A stretch of DNA of 64,000 bases from Rhodopseudomonas_A palustris_F. GTDB lineage: Bacteria; Pseudomonadota; Alphaproteobacteria; Rhizobiales; Xanthobacteraceae. A program made the translations under genes and the position numbers. Below are positions 17,391-27,768 of the stretch, piece after piece; positions within the stretch are counted from its first letter, which is position 1; every line of letters starts with the position of its first letter. Location of the stretch: contig NC_007925.1 in the NCBI RefSeq assembly GCF_000013745.1, positions 3,906,001 to 3,970,000 of the forward strand, in the 5' to 3' direction. The notes beneath the pieces are model-generated. The model did no database searches. It saw only the letters and a program-made list of their open reading frames with translations, and was not told the origin of the DNA.

Positions 17391-18608
17391 ATGCCTTCCG
17401 AACCGAGGCCCTCGTCCGGGGCCGCCTATGATGAAATCCGTCAGGATGAGCTTCCGTATCGCCGCCGCCAACAGGCCATTCTTCGGGAGTTTGGAACCGT
17501 CGCGTTACAGACCCGTGACTTCCGACACATCCTTCAGCAAGCGACCGAACTAAGCGCCCGTGGCCTAGGGTGTTCGTATGCGAAGGTCCTGGAATATCTT
17601 CCGAATGAGCAGCGCTTGATCGTGCGTGCAGGCATCGGCTGGCCGGCGGGTACAGTGGACCACGTATCGCTCGGCGCGGATATTGAGTCTCCAGCCGGCT
17701 TTGCCTTTCAGACCGGCCAATCGGTCATATCCAATCATTTGCAGGCAGAAACGCGCTTCCGAACACCCGCACTTTTGGCCGAACAAGGCATTAAACGCGC
17801 GATCAACGTCATCATCCGACGAGGTGGTGAGGGTAATACACCGTTCGGTGTCCTCGAAGCTGATAGTCCGGATTCTGGCCAATTCGACGACGCGGACGCG
17901 GATTTCTTGGCGGGTTTTGCCGGCCTGCTCGGCATTGCGATTGAGCGTCAGCATGCAGACGCCGAGCTGCAGGACGCCCTCGACAAACTACAGCAAGCGC
18001 TCGATCACGAGGCACTATTGACGCGTGAGATGAGTCACCGCGTTAAGAACAGTTTGACCTCGGTCGTCGGACTTCTGCGAGTCCAGGCACGCGGCTCAGA
18101 TTCCGTCGATGTGAAGAACGCGTTGGAAAACGCTGCGATGCGTGTTGCGTCTATCGCGGAGGTTCACGACCATCTGTGGCGAGGTAGCAAGGTTGGATTT
18201 GTCGACCTCTCCGATTTTGTGGGACACCTATGCAAGAATCTCCAGAATTCTGCACCGGAACACTCGATACAATGTTATTCGGACTCAATTATCATCTCAG
18301 CCGACAAGGCAATTCCGTTAGGGCTGCTCGTCAACGAATTGGTGACGAACGCCGTCAAATACGCTTACGTCGATGGACCTGGTGTGATCAGGGTCGATGC
18401 GCGAGAAATTAACGGGCATCTGATTATTGAGATTTCCGACGAAGGCCTGGGCCTGCCTGATGGATTTGATATCAATCATCCACGGAAGACGCTTGGCTTC
18501 CGAGTTATCAATGGCTTGGTCCGCCAATTGGTTGGCGAACTAAACATTTCAAAAAACATACCAAGGGGATCGCTATTCACGATAAAATTCTCGCTCGATC
18601 CCCACTAG
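17391..18608 (+). CDS. GAF-domain histidine kinase (HisKA_2/HWE type)
   Basis: 405 residues, soluble. A GAF domain (about 25-185) precedes a HisKA_2 dimerisation domain with the phospho-acceptor His216 in EMSHRVKNSLTSVVGLL, then an HATPase domain with the N-box LLVNELVTNAVKYAY and the G-box DEGLGLPDGF. This kinase class often feeds single-domain response regulators, and such a regulator gene starts 77 bases downstream. The signal is unknown; no PAS or chromophore cysteine could be assigned. Confidence 0.9.
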   Translation: MPSEPRPSSGAAYDEIRQDELPYRRRQQAILREFGTVALQTRDFRHILQQATELSARGLGCSYAKVLEYLPNEQRLIVRAGIGWPAGTVDHVSLGADIESPAGFAFQTGQSVISNHLQAETRFRTPALLAEQGIKRAINVIIRRGGEGNTPFGVLEADSPDSGQFDDADADFLAGFAGLLGIAIERQHADAELQDALDKLQQALDHEALLTREMSHRVKNSLTSVVGLLRVQARGSDSVDVKNALENAAMRVASIAEVHDHLWRGSKVGFVDLSDFVGHLCKNLQNSAPEHSIQCYSDSIIISADKAIPLGLLVNELVTNAVKYAYVDGPGVIRVDAREINGHLIIEISDEGLGLPDGFDINHPRKTLGFRVINGLVRQLVGELNISKNIPRGSLFTIKFSLDPH

Positions 18609-18685
18609 ATTTCAACTTTGATGAGCGAGTTGAAACAAAACCCTCTGGCGTCAGTTAGCTTCATGAAATCTTATGAGGGTTATTT

Positions 18686-19063
18686 ATGCATCCAACCGTG
18701 ACGCCGGCCTGTATTCTCGTGGTCGAAGATGAAACGTTCATTCGCATGGATGCGGTTGAAATAATCCGGGCAGCCGGGTTTGACATTTTGGAGGCGACAA
18801 ACGCCGACCAGGCCATTCGAATGCTCGAACTTCACTCCAGCATTCAGCTCATCTTCACTGACATTGACATGCCAGGATCCATGAATGGTTTGAGACTGGT
18901 GGCAGCGGTCAGAGACGGTTGGCCACCCGTCAAGATCATTGCGACTTCCGGATATTTCAAGGTCAAAGCTGGCGATCTTCCCTCGGACGCCCGTTTTATC
19001 TCCAAGCCATACCAACCAGCCCAACTCATCAGCGCTATTCGCGAACTTACTGCCGCCGCGTGA
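18686..19063 (+). CDS. Single-domain response regulator
   Basis: 125 residues, a lone receiver domain: acidic pocket VVEDE, phospho-acceptor Asp59 in FTDIDMPG, conserved Ser/Thr in ATSGY and the lysine in FISKPYQP. There is no output domain, so it must act by phosphotransfer or protein binding. It directly follows the GAF histidine kinase, its likely partner. The gene ends six bases before the right 81-bp repeat, consistent with import of the pair into the LysR-DUF2274 junction. Confidence 0.9.
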   Translation: MHPTVTPACILVVEDETFIRMDAVEIIRAAGFDILEATNADQAIRMLELHSSIQLIFTDIDMPGSMNGLRLVAAVRDGWPPVKIIATSGYFKVKAGDLPSDARFISKPYQPAQLISAIRELTAAA

Positions 19064-19068
19064 TGCCA

Positions 19069-19149
19069 CTCGCGATCGCTCGGCAAAAATCCGAGGGCCG
19101 CTTATTCGGTATTTGACGACGGATTTCGTCTCGCCTTTGCAAAGACCCG
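19069..19149. repeat. Right copy of the imperfect 81-bp direct repeat
   Basis: Contains the true C-terminal codons of the DUF2274 gene (minus strand) and, on the plus strand, a vestige of the LysR C-terminus (LAIARQKSEGRLFGI then TGA). Its partner is at 16037-16117. Confidence 0.8.
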
Positions 19150-19338
19150 ATCGGTTGCCATAAACCGCTCCAGCATCGGCGCAATCAGTTTGACAGGTTC
19201 AATTGGCCCCGTGGTGCCGGTGATTTGTGCCAACAACTCTCCATAGGCGACGAGATCGCGATGAACCGATGCCGGCAATTCGATACTGAGCTTCACCGGT
19301 CGGTCGTCGAGAAGCGAGCCCAGTTTTAGCTTGGTCAT
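19102..19338 (-). CDS. DUF2274 protein, last gene of the trb operon
   Basis: 78 residues starting MTKLKLGSLLDDRPVKLSIE; the ATG overlaps the trbI stop by four bases (ATGA). The family is small, probably of ribbon-helix-helix type, and consistently follows trbI in alphaproteobacterial ICEs; its role is unknown but is inferred to be regulation or stability of the transfer apparatus. A degraded paralogue lies at 9605-9994 and a C-terminal vestige at 16070-16117. Confidence 0.85.
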   Translation of the reverse strand: MTKLKLGSLLDDRPVKLSIELPASVHRDLVAYGELLAQITGTTGPIEPVKLIAPMLERFMATDRVFAKARRNPSSNTE

Positions 19339-20569
19339 TTTGCGGCCTCCTGATTGTATGGCGCCAGCACCAGGTCGCGGTTGACGATCACACGCACCGG
19401 GAATCCGGGGCGGATCGTGAGCGTCGGCTGAATGTCGAGGTTGCGGCTGACGACGCGTTGCCCGACCTGATTGAAACTCTGCGAGCCGCCACGGCGGATC
19501 GCCTGGACGACATCGTCCTCGCTGCCGCTGGTGCCGACTTCGGAGCCGACGCTGAGCAGCGTCGAGAGCATCGCCGCCTTGAACAGCGCACCCCAATGGT
19601 TGTCGACCTCGTCCTCCAGTCCCGCATACCCGGCGGTGTCGGCGCCGGGCTGGCGCTCCAGTACGATCGATTTGCCGTTCGGCATGATCAGCCGGGTCCA
19701 GACCAGGAGGACGCGCGACTGACCGAAAGCGACCTGGCTGTCGTACTGGCCGATCAGCCGCGCGCCTTGTGGAATGAGAAGAAACTTGCCGCTCGGGCTG
19801 TCATAGACGTTTTCCGAGACCTGGGCGGTGATCAGGCCCGGCAAGTCCGAGCGGATGCCGGTGATCAGCGCGCCGGGAATGACGGTGCCGGCCTGCACCA
19901 CGTAAGGCGAGGCCGGAGCTGCCAGCCGGTCTGGGCTCGTCGTCCGCCGATCGACCGAGGCGTTGATGAAGGCGAGTTTCCGGTCCTGGCCGTTCTGCGC
20001 GAAGGTCGAATCGGCCGGCGGTTGTGGGAGGGGATTCAACACTGCGCTGGCTTCAGGTGGTGTTGCCGACGCCGGAGTTGGCACGATCGGAGGCAGTTCT
20101 CGGGTGTTGGTCGGTGCAAACAACCGGCTCAACCGCGCCGCCTCGATCTCTTGGCCCCGCCGCTGCGCCTCCGGATCCGCCGCGGGTGCAGCTGGGATGA
20201 CCGTGTTCGATGCCGCGCCGGCGTTGAGCATGGGCCGCCCGAGATCGCCGGGCAGCGGCGGACCAAGCGGCGTCGCTTGGCGCGGGATGCCGGCGTAATC
20301 CCGTGGCAGCCCGGACAATCCATCGGCCTTAGTGCGATGCTCCGTGCTGTAGAGCTCCTCGGGAGCGTCCGCACGATGGCGATTGTTCTGCAACGCCCAG
20401 AACACCGCGCCGGACACCGCCACCAGCGCAATCCCGGTACCGGCCATCAGCACCTTGCGCGAGAGCCGCGTCACCCTCGGTCGCTCTGGTCGGATTTGAA
20501 ACGCCGCGACCGGATCGCTGGCCGACCGAAACGCATCGGAGGCGTCGTCCTGTCGCCGGTCGCCATTCA

Positions 20570-20573
<4 letters not shown>
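19335..20573 (-). CDS. trbI: Conjugal transfer protein TrbI (VirB10-like)
   Basis: 412 residues. Inner-to-outer membrane spanning channel scaffold of the type IV secretion system. A cytoplasmic N-terminus, one membrane helix (about 45-65, GTGIALVAVSGAVFWAL), a proline-rich periplasmic linker, then the conserved TrbI C-domain: VQAGTVIPGALITGIRSDLP, FLLIPQGARLIGQYDS and the end FPVRVIVNRDLVL. It overlaps trbG by four bases and DUF2274 by four, so translation is coupled. Confidence 0.95.
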
Positions 20574-21606
<1,033 letters not shown>

Positions 21607-21610
<4 letters not shown>

Positions 21611-22290
21611 TGTCCAAGCTCCTTCGACCAGCTGATGGCGTTGACGTAAACTCCGAGTGGATTCTTGCGCAGGCGATCGGCGTCGTGCGGCGGTTGAACG
21701 ACGACGGTCAGGATCGCGGTCCAGCGCTCGGTTGTGGCGAGCGAGCCATTCTCGTAGCCGCGCTGGATCCAGGCGACGCGGAAACTATTCGGCGAAGCGC
21801 GAATGACGCTGGAGACCTCGACCGAGATCTGCATCTTGCCGAGATTGGCGAACGGATCATTGGTGCGGGCGAAATCGTTGAGCGCGGCTGCGCCGCGGTC
21901 CGTGGTGAAGTCGTAGGCGCGCAACCATTGTTGGCGCAGCACGACCGGATCGACCGGCAGTCCCCTGATATCTTCGATGAACCGCGCGAGGTGATAGGCG
22001 ATCTGCGCCTCAGACGGCTGATAGTCGATGGCCGCGGGTGCCACCGCCTGCGCCTGGCCGAGGCGATCGACCTGCACCACCCAGGGCGTGACGCTGCCGC
22101 GCAAGGATAGCCAGACCAGACTGCCCGCCAGACCCGCCGACAGCATCAGCGAGCCAAACGCCATCAGACGCCAGTTCTTGGCCTGGACACGGGCCGAACC
22201 GATGCGTTCGTCCCAGACTTGCGCCGCCTTCTGATACGGCGTCACAGCCTGCGGCGTGCGGCCGTAGCGGACCGATGATCTTCGAAACAT
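21607..22290 (-). CDS. trbF: Conjugal transfer protein TrbF (VirB8-like)
   Basis: 227 residues. Inner-membrane, periplasm-facing assembly factor. One membrane helix near residues 43-65 (WRLMAFGSLMLSAGLAGSLVWLS), then the VirB8-type domain with RWTAILTVVVQPP and the conserved NPLGVYVNAISWSKEL end. Three bases separate it from trbL, and it overlaps trbG. Confidence 0.94.
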
Positions 22291-22293
22291 CGA

Positions 22294-23589
22294 CTATTCC
22301 CCCTCGGAGAGATTGACAGAGGCTCCGCCGCCGCCGTGATCGCCGGAGCGAACAGCGTGTGCGGCAGCGGACGTCCCGTGGTTGATGGTTTGCGCGCGCT
22401 TCATGCGGCGCGCCCAGGCCGGCGGTTCGCCGGCGGATGAAGCCGCAGAGGATGATGCGGCTCCGCCGGCGTCTGCCGAACTCCCCTCACCTGCCGCCGC
22501 TCGGCCTCCGGCCTCGAAGCTGCTCTTGAGGTTTTCGGCAGCGCGGCGTAGTGGGCTGATCGCGGCCTCGGCCCCCTTGGTGAGCCCAGTCGTTGCCAAT
22601 CCCGACGCCCCTCCCGCACGAAACGCTGTCGTGGCGCCGCCGGCCAGTGCTGCACCGCCGCGCGCGGCGCCGGCCGCAATGCCACTAGCCGCGGCCAGTC
22701 CGCTGCCTGCCATGGCGGTGCCAGCAAGTCCGGCCGCAACAACGCCCCCACCCGCTGCGGCCGCGCCGACAGCGGAGCCAGCGCCAAGCTGCGGACCACC
22801 GGAGACGAGGCCATTGGCAATGCCGGGACCGAAAATTCCGAGGCCAAGCAGCGAGAGCGCGGCGAGCACCATCGCCATGGCGTCGTCGATCGATGGCGGG
22901 GTGGCTGCGGCCACCGTGAACTGTGAAAACAGCGTCGAGCCGATGCCGACGATGACGGCGAGTACCAGCACCTTGATGCCAGACGAGATGACGTTGCCGA
23001 GCACGCGCTCGGCCATGAAGGCGGACTTGCCGAACAGGCCGAAGGGAATCAGCACGAAGCCCGCCAGCGTCGTCAGCTTGAATTCGATCAGGGTGACGAA
23101 CAGCTGGATCGCCAGGATGAAAAATGCCAGCAGCACCATCACCCACGCCAGCAGCAAAACCGTGATCTGGATGAAATTCTCGAAGATGGCGATGTAGCCC
23201 ATCAGGCTGGAGATCTGCTCCAGCAGCGGCCGTCCGGCATCGAGCCCGACCTGGGCGACACGGCCCGGGCGCAGAAAGTCGGCGGCTGAAAGTCCAGAGC
23301 CGGCGGCTTTCAGGCCGAGACCAGAGAAGCTCTCGAAGATGATCCGGGCAAGCTTATTCCAGTTGCCGATCAGATAGGCGAAGACGCCGACGAACAGCGT
23401 CTTCTTCACCAGCCGCGCGATGATGTCGTTATCGCCGCCCCAGCTCCAGAACAGCGCCGCCAGCGTGATATCGATGGCGATCAACGTGGTGGCGACAAAG
23501 GCCACCTCGGGCTGCAGCAGCCCGAAGCCGCTATCGATATATTGGGTGAAGACCGCGAGAAATCGATCGATGACGCCGGTGCCGCCCAT
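22294..23589 (-). CDS. trbL: Conjugal transfer protein TrbL (VirB6-like)
   Basis: 431 residues. Polytopic inner-membrane channel protein. Five to six hydrophobic segments lie between about residues 25 and 250, followed by a Gly/Ala-rich low-complexity stretch (about 255-330) and a disordered basic tail, the usual TrbL layout. The sequence NLSEGE closes it three bases before trbF. It probably contacts TrbE and the DNA substrate. Confidence 0.93.
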   Translation of the reverse strand: MGGTGVIDRFLAVFTQYIDSGFGLLQPEVAFVATTLIAIDITLAALFWSWGGDNDIIARLVKKTLFVGVFAYLIGNWNKLARIIFESFSGLGLKAAGSGLSAADFLRPGRVAQVGLDAGRPLLEQISSLMGYIAIFENFIQITVLLLAWVMVLLAFFILAIQLFVTLIEFKLTTLAGFVLIPFGLFGKSAFMAERVLGNVISSGIKVLVLAVIVGIGSTLFSQFTVAAATPPSIDDAMAMVLAALSLLGLGIFGPGIANGLVSGGPQLGAGSAVGAAAAGGGVVAAGLAGTAMAGSGLAAASGIAAGAARGGAALAGGATTAFRAGGASGLATTGLTKGAEAAISPLRRAAENLKSSFEAGGRAAAGEGSSADAGGAASSSAASSAGEPPAWARRMKRAQTINHGTSAAAHAVRSGDHGGGGASVNLSEGE

Positions 23590-23592
23590 GGT

Positions 23593-23979
23593 TCATTCGC
23601 CCTGCCCGGTGGAAACTGATGGCCACCCCTGCGGCACGCGGCTCTCGTCCTTCCGCGAATTAACCTCCGCGGCGTTGCCGTTCGGCACTGCCGTTGGAGT
23701 GAGAGTTGGAGTTGGTGCGGTCTTCTGCTTGAGGAATTGGCGGCGCCGCTCGGCCCAGATCTGACGACACTTCGCAAGGGCTTCGGTTTGCTCCAATGTC
23801 ACCGTCCGGCAGCGGGCGAGTTCGGCCGCCAATGGATCAGCCTGCTCGGCGGCAGGCGCTGCGGACGAGGAGATCTGCTCCTGGTTGCGCAGCTCGATGG
23901 TGCAGGCTGCGACGACCAGAACCAAGGTCGCGACACTCACGACAATCGACAGTCGTCTGGATTGGCTGAGCGCGCTCAT
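23593..23979 (-). CDS. trbK: TrbK-like putative entry-exclusion lipoprotein
   Basis: 128 residues from ATG 23979; the longer open frame in this reading phase only shadows trbJ. A hydrophobic leader ends in a lipobox-like VVAAC (about residue 26), and the conserved core has CRTVTLEQTEALAKCRQIWAERRR cysteines, typical of the TrbK 'alt' family in alphaproteobacterial ICEs. Expected to block redundant uptake of the same element. It overlaps trbJ by four bases. Confidence 0.85.
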   Translation of the reverse strand: MSALSQSRRLSIVVSVATLVLVVAACTIELRNQEQISSSAAPAAEQADPLAAELARCRTVTLEQTEALAKCRQIWAERRRQFLKQKTAPTPTLTPTAVPNGNAAEVNSRKDESRVPQGWPSVSTGQGE

Positions 23980-24713
23980 TGATGAAACATCGCCACGTTG
24001 GAGGGCTGATAACCGTTGCCGGGGCTGAGGAAGCGGCGGAGCTGTTCCCTGGCCTGATCTTGCGCCGCGGCCTGCTGGGCCGCCTGAAGCGACTGCGCGC
24101 GGCCCTGAGCCGCCACGGCCGCGGTGAGATCGGCGAGTTGCTGTGCCTGAAGCGCGAGGAGCTGGTTGCCTGCTTGGGTGGCCTGAAGTCCGCCGGTTGC
24201 CGCCTGGCTCGAGGTCACCAAGGCCGACATCTGGGTGCGGTTGGTGTCGAGATTGCCGACCACGCCGGCCTGCACCCGCAGCGCGTCCTGCAGCGCCGCG
24301 ACCGAGTTCTGCCAACGCGCCTGGGCGTTGCCGATCAGCGCCTGGCTGGATTGGCTCGCATTGGCGCTGCCATAGGTGGTCTGAAAGGCATGATCGATCT
24401 GCTGGACGTTGAAGGCAATGTTCTGCGCCTGCGCGAGAAGCTGCTGGGTGCGCTGGATCGAGGATTCCAGCTGCTGCAGCGAGGAATATGGCAGGCTCGC
24501 AAGATTGCGCGCCTGGCTGATCAGCATCTGCGCCTGATTTTGTAACGACGTGATCTGGTTGTTGATCTGTTGCAGCTCGCGCGCGGCGGTCAGAACATTC
24601 TGCGCATAGTTGTTGGGGTCGAACACGACCCACTGCGCCGCGAGTGGTGGCGCGCCGACGATGAGCGACAGCGCGACGGCGCTTGCCGCCGCCAGATGAC
24701 GGAGCCTAATCAT
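23976..24713 (-). CDS. trbJ: Conjugal transfer protein TrbJ (VirB5-like)
   Basis: 245 residues from ATG 24713, which overlaps the trbE stop and starts a clear signal peptide (MIRLRHLAAASAVALSLIV, cleavage near LAAQWVVFD). The rest is an extended Gln-rich alpha-helical/coiled-coil body (QQINNQITSLQNQAQMLISQ), typical of VirB5/TrbJ pilus-tip proteins. Open sequence upstream of this ATG lies within trbE in another frame and is not used. Confidence 0.93.
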   Translation of the reverse strand: MIRLRHLAAASAVALSLIVGAPPLAAQWVVFDPNNYAQNVLTAARELQQINNQITSLQNQAQMLISQARNLASLPYSSLQQLESSIQRTQQLLAQAQNIAFNVQQIDHAFQTTYGSANASQSSQALIGNAQARWQNSVAALQDALRVQAGVVGNLDTNRTQMSALVTSSQAATGGLQATQAGNQLLALQAQQLADLTAAVAAQGRAQSLQAAQQAAAQDQAREQLRRFLSPGNGYQPSNVAMFHQ

Positions 24714-27151
24714 GTTGGAAACTCCAGGTTGCGGAGATCGGGAATGAGGTCGACGGCCCAGCCGGCGTCGCGCCGGCGGAGCCATTCGCTCACGAAGCCG
24801 TCGCGCCCATGCTCGGCGAGCACGCGCGCGATCATGGCCTGGTCGGCCTTGGAGGACGCAGCGCAAAGAGCCAGAGCGATCGCGCCGAGGCCGAGCTCGA
24901 ACAGCCGGTTGCCGCGGCGCGACTGGCAGTAATAATCGCGCTTCGGCGTGGCGCGCGCCAGAATCTCGATCTGCCGGTCGTTGAGGCCGAAGCGCTGATA
25001 GACGGCGGATATCTGCGGCTCGATCGCGCGCTCGTTCGGCAACAGCAGCCGCGTCGGGCAGCTTTCGATGATGGCCGGCGCAATCGCCGAATTGTCGATG
25101 TCGGACAATGATTGGGTGGCGAAGACCACGGAGGCGTTCTTCTTACGCAGCGTCTTCAGCCATTCCCGCACCTGGCCGGCAAAGCCCTCGTCATCCAGCG
25201 CCAGCCAGCCTTCGTCGATGATCAACAGCGTCGGCCGACCATCGAGACGGTGTTCGATGCGATGGAACAGATAGGCGAGAACCGCGGGCGCGGCGGCTGT
25301 GCCGATCAGCCCCTCGGTCTCGAACACCTGCACCGGGGCGTCTCCGAGCCGCTCGGTCTCAGCATCAAGCAACCGACCTGACGCCCCGCCAATGCAATAG
25401 GGCTGCAGCGCCCGCTTCAGCGCCTGCGCCTGCAGCAGCACAGACAGGCCGGTCATCGTGCGCTCGGTGTCCGGCGCGGACGCCAGCGAGCTCAGCGCCG
25501 ACCAGAGATGCTCTTTCACCTCCGGTGTGGTGGTGATGCCCTCGCGGGACAGGATCTTGACGATCCAATCCGCGGCCCAGGCGCGCTCGGGGACATCAGG
25601 GATGCGCGACAGCGGCTGCAGCGAAAGAGAGCTCGAGGCGCCGTCGGTCAGATCGCCGCCGAGATCGTGCCAGTCTCCGCCCATCGCCAGCGCCGCAGCG
25701 CGGATCGAGCCGCCAAAGTCGAAAGCAAAGATCTGATTGTGCGGATAGCGCCGGAATTGCAGCGCCATCAGTGCCAGCAACACCGACTTGCCGGCGCCGG
25801 TCGGACCGACCACCAGGGTATGGCCGACGTCGCCGACGTGAAGTGAGAACCGAAACGGCGTTGCGCCTTCGGTCCTGCCGAAGAACAATGCCGGGGCGCC
25901 AAAATGCTCGTCTCGCGCAGGGCCGGCCCAGACCGCGGACAGCGGGATCATGTGTGCGAGGTTGAGCGTCGAGACCGGCGGCTGTCGGACGTTGGCATAT
26001 GCGTGGCCGGGTAGCGATCCGAGCCAAGCTTCGACCGCGTTGACGCTCTCCACCATGCAGGTGAAATCGCGTCCCTGGATCACCTTCTCCACCAGGCGGA
26101 GCTTCTCATCGGCGACCCGAGGGTCGTCGTCCCACACCGTGACGGTTGCGGTGACGAAGGCCTGGCCGATCGCGTCGGATCCGAGTTCCTGCAACGCGGC
26201 GTCGGCATCCAAGGCCTTGTTGTGGGCATCGCTATCTAGGAGCGTCGAGGCTTCGTTGGTCATCACCTCCTTCAGGATCGCGGCGATCGATTTGCGCTTG
26301 GCGAACCATTGCCGGCGGATCTTGGTCAGCAGCCTGGTCGCGTCGGTTTTGTCGAGCATGATGGCGCGGGTCGCCCAGCGGTAGGCGAATGCGAGCCGGT
26401 TGAGCTCGTCCAGAATGCCGGGGGTAGTCACCGTCGGAAACCCGACGACCGTCAGCACCCGCAGATGGGACTGTCCCAGCATCGGCTCGAGGCCGCCGGT
26501 CAACGGCTGGTCGGCCAGCAGAGCGTCGAGATACATCGGGATCTCGGGGACGCGGACGCGCTGGCGCTTGGTCGAGACGGTCGAATGCAGGTAGGTCAGC
26601 GTCTCCTCGTCATCGAGCCATTTAAGTTCGGGCATAAAGCCCTCGACAAGCCCGAGCACCCGGTCGGTGCGATCAACGAAGCCGCGTTGTACTTGCCGAG
26701 CATCCTCGTCATGACGGCGGTCGCGCCCCTCGTAGAGGAATTTCTCGGTGCGGGCGGTGTCTTCGGGCGGCGGCAGATAGAGGAAGGTCAGGAAATAACC
26801 CGATTCGTAATGCGCCCCTTCCCGCTCGAATTCGGCGCGGCGCTCGACGTCAACCAGGGCTGACGCCACATCCGGAAAATGACTTACGGGATATTTGTTG
26901 GCGGGGTAGCGCTGCGCCTCGACAAAGACTGCCCAGCCGGAGCCGAACCTGCGCAACGCGTTGTTCAGCCGGCTGGCGACGGCGGCCAGTTCCGCGGGCA
27001 CAGCAGAATCCAGATCCGGTCCCCGAAACTGCGCGGTCCGCTGAAACGAGCCGTCCTTATTGAGAACGATGCCCTCATCGACCAAGGCGGCCCAGGGCAG
27101 AAAATCCCCCAGATGGGTTATCGATCGACGATACTCAGCAAGATTCATCAT
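24710..27151 (-). CDS. trbE: Conjugal transfer ATPase TrbE (VirB4-like)
   Basis: 813 residues. Large cytoplasmic ATPase that powers pilus assembly. Walker A GPTGAGKSVLLALM is near residue 450, Walker B LLIIDEGWLAL near 640, and VFATQSLSDIDNS follows. The N-terminal CagE-type domain is complete. Start at ATG 27151 (a second ATG follows immediately). It is nine bases downstream of trbD and overlaps trbJ. Confidence 0.96.
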   Translation of the reverse strand: MMNLAEYRRSITHLGDFLPWAALVDEGIVLNKDGSFQRTAQFRGPDLDSAVPAELAAVASRLNNALRRFGSGWAVFVEAQRYPANKYPVSHFPDVASALVDVERRAEFEREGAHYESGYFLTFLYLPPPEDTARTEKFLYEGRDRRHDEDARQVQRGFVDRTDRVLGLVEGFMPELKWLDDEETLTYLHSTVSTKRQRVRVPEIPMYLDALLADQPLTGGLEPMLGQSHLRVLTVVGFPTVTTPGILDELNRLAFAYRWATRAIMLDKTDATRLLTKIRRQWFAKRKSIAAILKEVMTNEASTLLDSDAHNKALDADAALQELGSDAIGQAFVTATVTVWDDDPRVADEKLRLVEKVIQGRDFTCMVESVNAVEAWLGSLPGHAYANVRQPPVSTLNLAHMIPLSAVWAGPARDEHFGAPALFFGRTEGATPFRFSLHVGDVGHTLVVGPTGAGKSVLLALMALQFRRYPHNQIFAFDFGGSIRAAALAMGGDWHDLGGDLTDGASSSLSLQPLSRIPDVPERAWAADWIVKILSREGITTTPEVKEHLWSALSSLASAPDTERTMTGLSVLLQAQALKRALQPYCIGGASGRLLDAETERLGDAPVQVFETEGLIGTAAAPAVLAYLFHRIEHRLDGRPTLLIIDEGWLALDDEGFAGQVREWLKTLRKKNASVVFATQSLSDIDNSAIAPAIIESCPTRLLLPNERAIEPQISAVYQRFGLNDRQIEILARATPKRDYYCQSRRGNRLFELGLGAIALALCAASSKADQAMIARVLAEHGRDGFVSEWLRRRDAGWAVDLIPDLRNLEFPT

Positions 27152-27160
27152 GTGCGCGCC

Positions 27161-27424
27161 TCAAACGGAAAGATGACCGGGGATGCGCAGATGGCGGCGC
27201 ACCACATCGACGAACTGCGGATCGCGCTTGGCGGCCCAGACCGCGGCGGCGTGACCGAGAAATGCGAGCAACAGACCGGCCAACCACAACCGCAGGCCGA
27301 GTCCGAGCGCTGCCGCCAGAGTGCCGTTGAGGATCGCGACCGCGCGCGGCGCGCCGCCGAGCAGGATGTGTTCGGTGAGCGCGCGATGAACAGGCGCAGC
27401 AAATCCGGGGATCGTCTCCTCCAT
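27161..27424 (-). CDS. trbD: Conjugal transfer protein TrbD (VirB3-like)
   Basis: 87 residues starting MEETIPGFAAPVHRALTEHI, the family's usual N-terminus. Two hydrophobic segments (about 28-45 and 46-65) form a membrane hairpin. ATG 27424 overlaps the trbC stop (TGATG). The longer frame through this region is trbC in another phase. Confidence 0.93.
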   Translation of the reverse strand: MEETIPGFAAPVHRALTEHILLGGAPRAVAILNGTLAAALGLGLRLWLAGLLLAFLGHAAAVWAAKRDPQFVDVVRRHLRIPGHLSV

Positions 27425-27768
27425 CAGACCAGCGCTCCGCCGCCGAAGGAGAAGAACGAGAGGAAGAAGGAGCTTGCCGCGAACGCAATCGAGAGACCGA
27501 ACACGATCTGGATCAGTCGGCGAAATCCACCCGAGGTATCGCCGAACGCCAATGTCAGGCCGGTGACGATGATGATGATCACCGCCATGATCTTGGCGAC
27601 CGGGCCTTCGACCGATTGCAGGATCTGGTTGAGCGGTTGCTCCCACGGCATGCTGGAGCCGGCCGCCCAAGCCGGTGCAGCGGTCAACGAAGCCAGGACC
27701 GTGGTCAGGGTTGTAAAGCCGGCGGGCGTGGCGATGGCGCGGCGAAGTGGGTGCGGACGATGGATCAT
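27424..27768 (-). CDS. trbC: Conjugal pilin TrbC (VirB2-like)
   Basis: 114 residues. Long signal sequence (cleavage near APAWAAGSSMPWEQ), then two membrane helices (VAKIMAVIIIIVTGLTLAFG and LIQIVFGLSIAFAASSFFLS) of the mature pilin. In IncP systems TrbC is cyclised by the TraF peptidase, and a traF-like gene is present at 48226. It overlaps trbB by four bases. Confidence 0.93.
   Translation of the reverse strand: MIHRPHPLRRAIATPAGFTTLTTVLASLTAAPAWAAGSSMPWEQPLNQILQSVEGPVAKIMAVIIIIVTGLTLAFGDTSGGFRRLIQIVFGLSIAFAASSFFLSFFSFGGGALV

Noticed and set aside
22382..23197. 271-codon plus-strand ORF rich in Ala/Pro/Ser
   Set aside because: Antisense shadow of the Gly/Ala-rich end of trbL.
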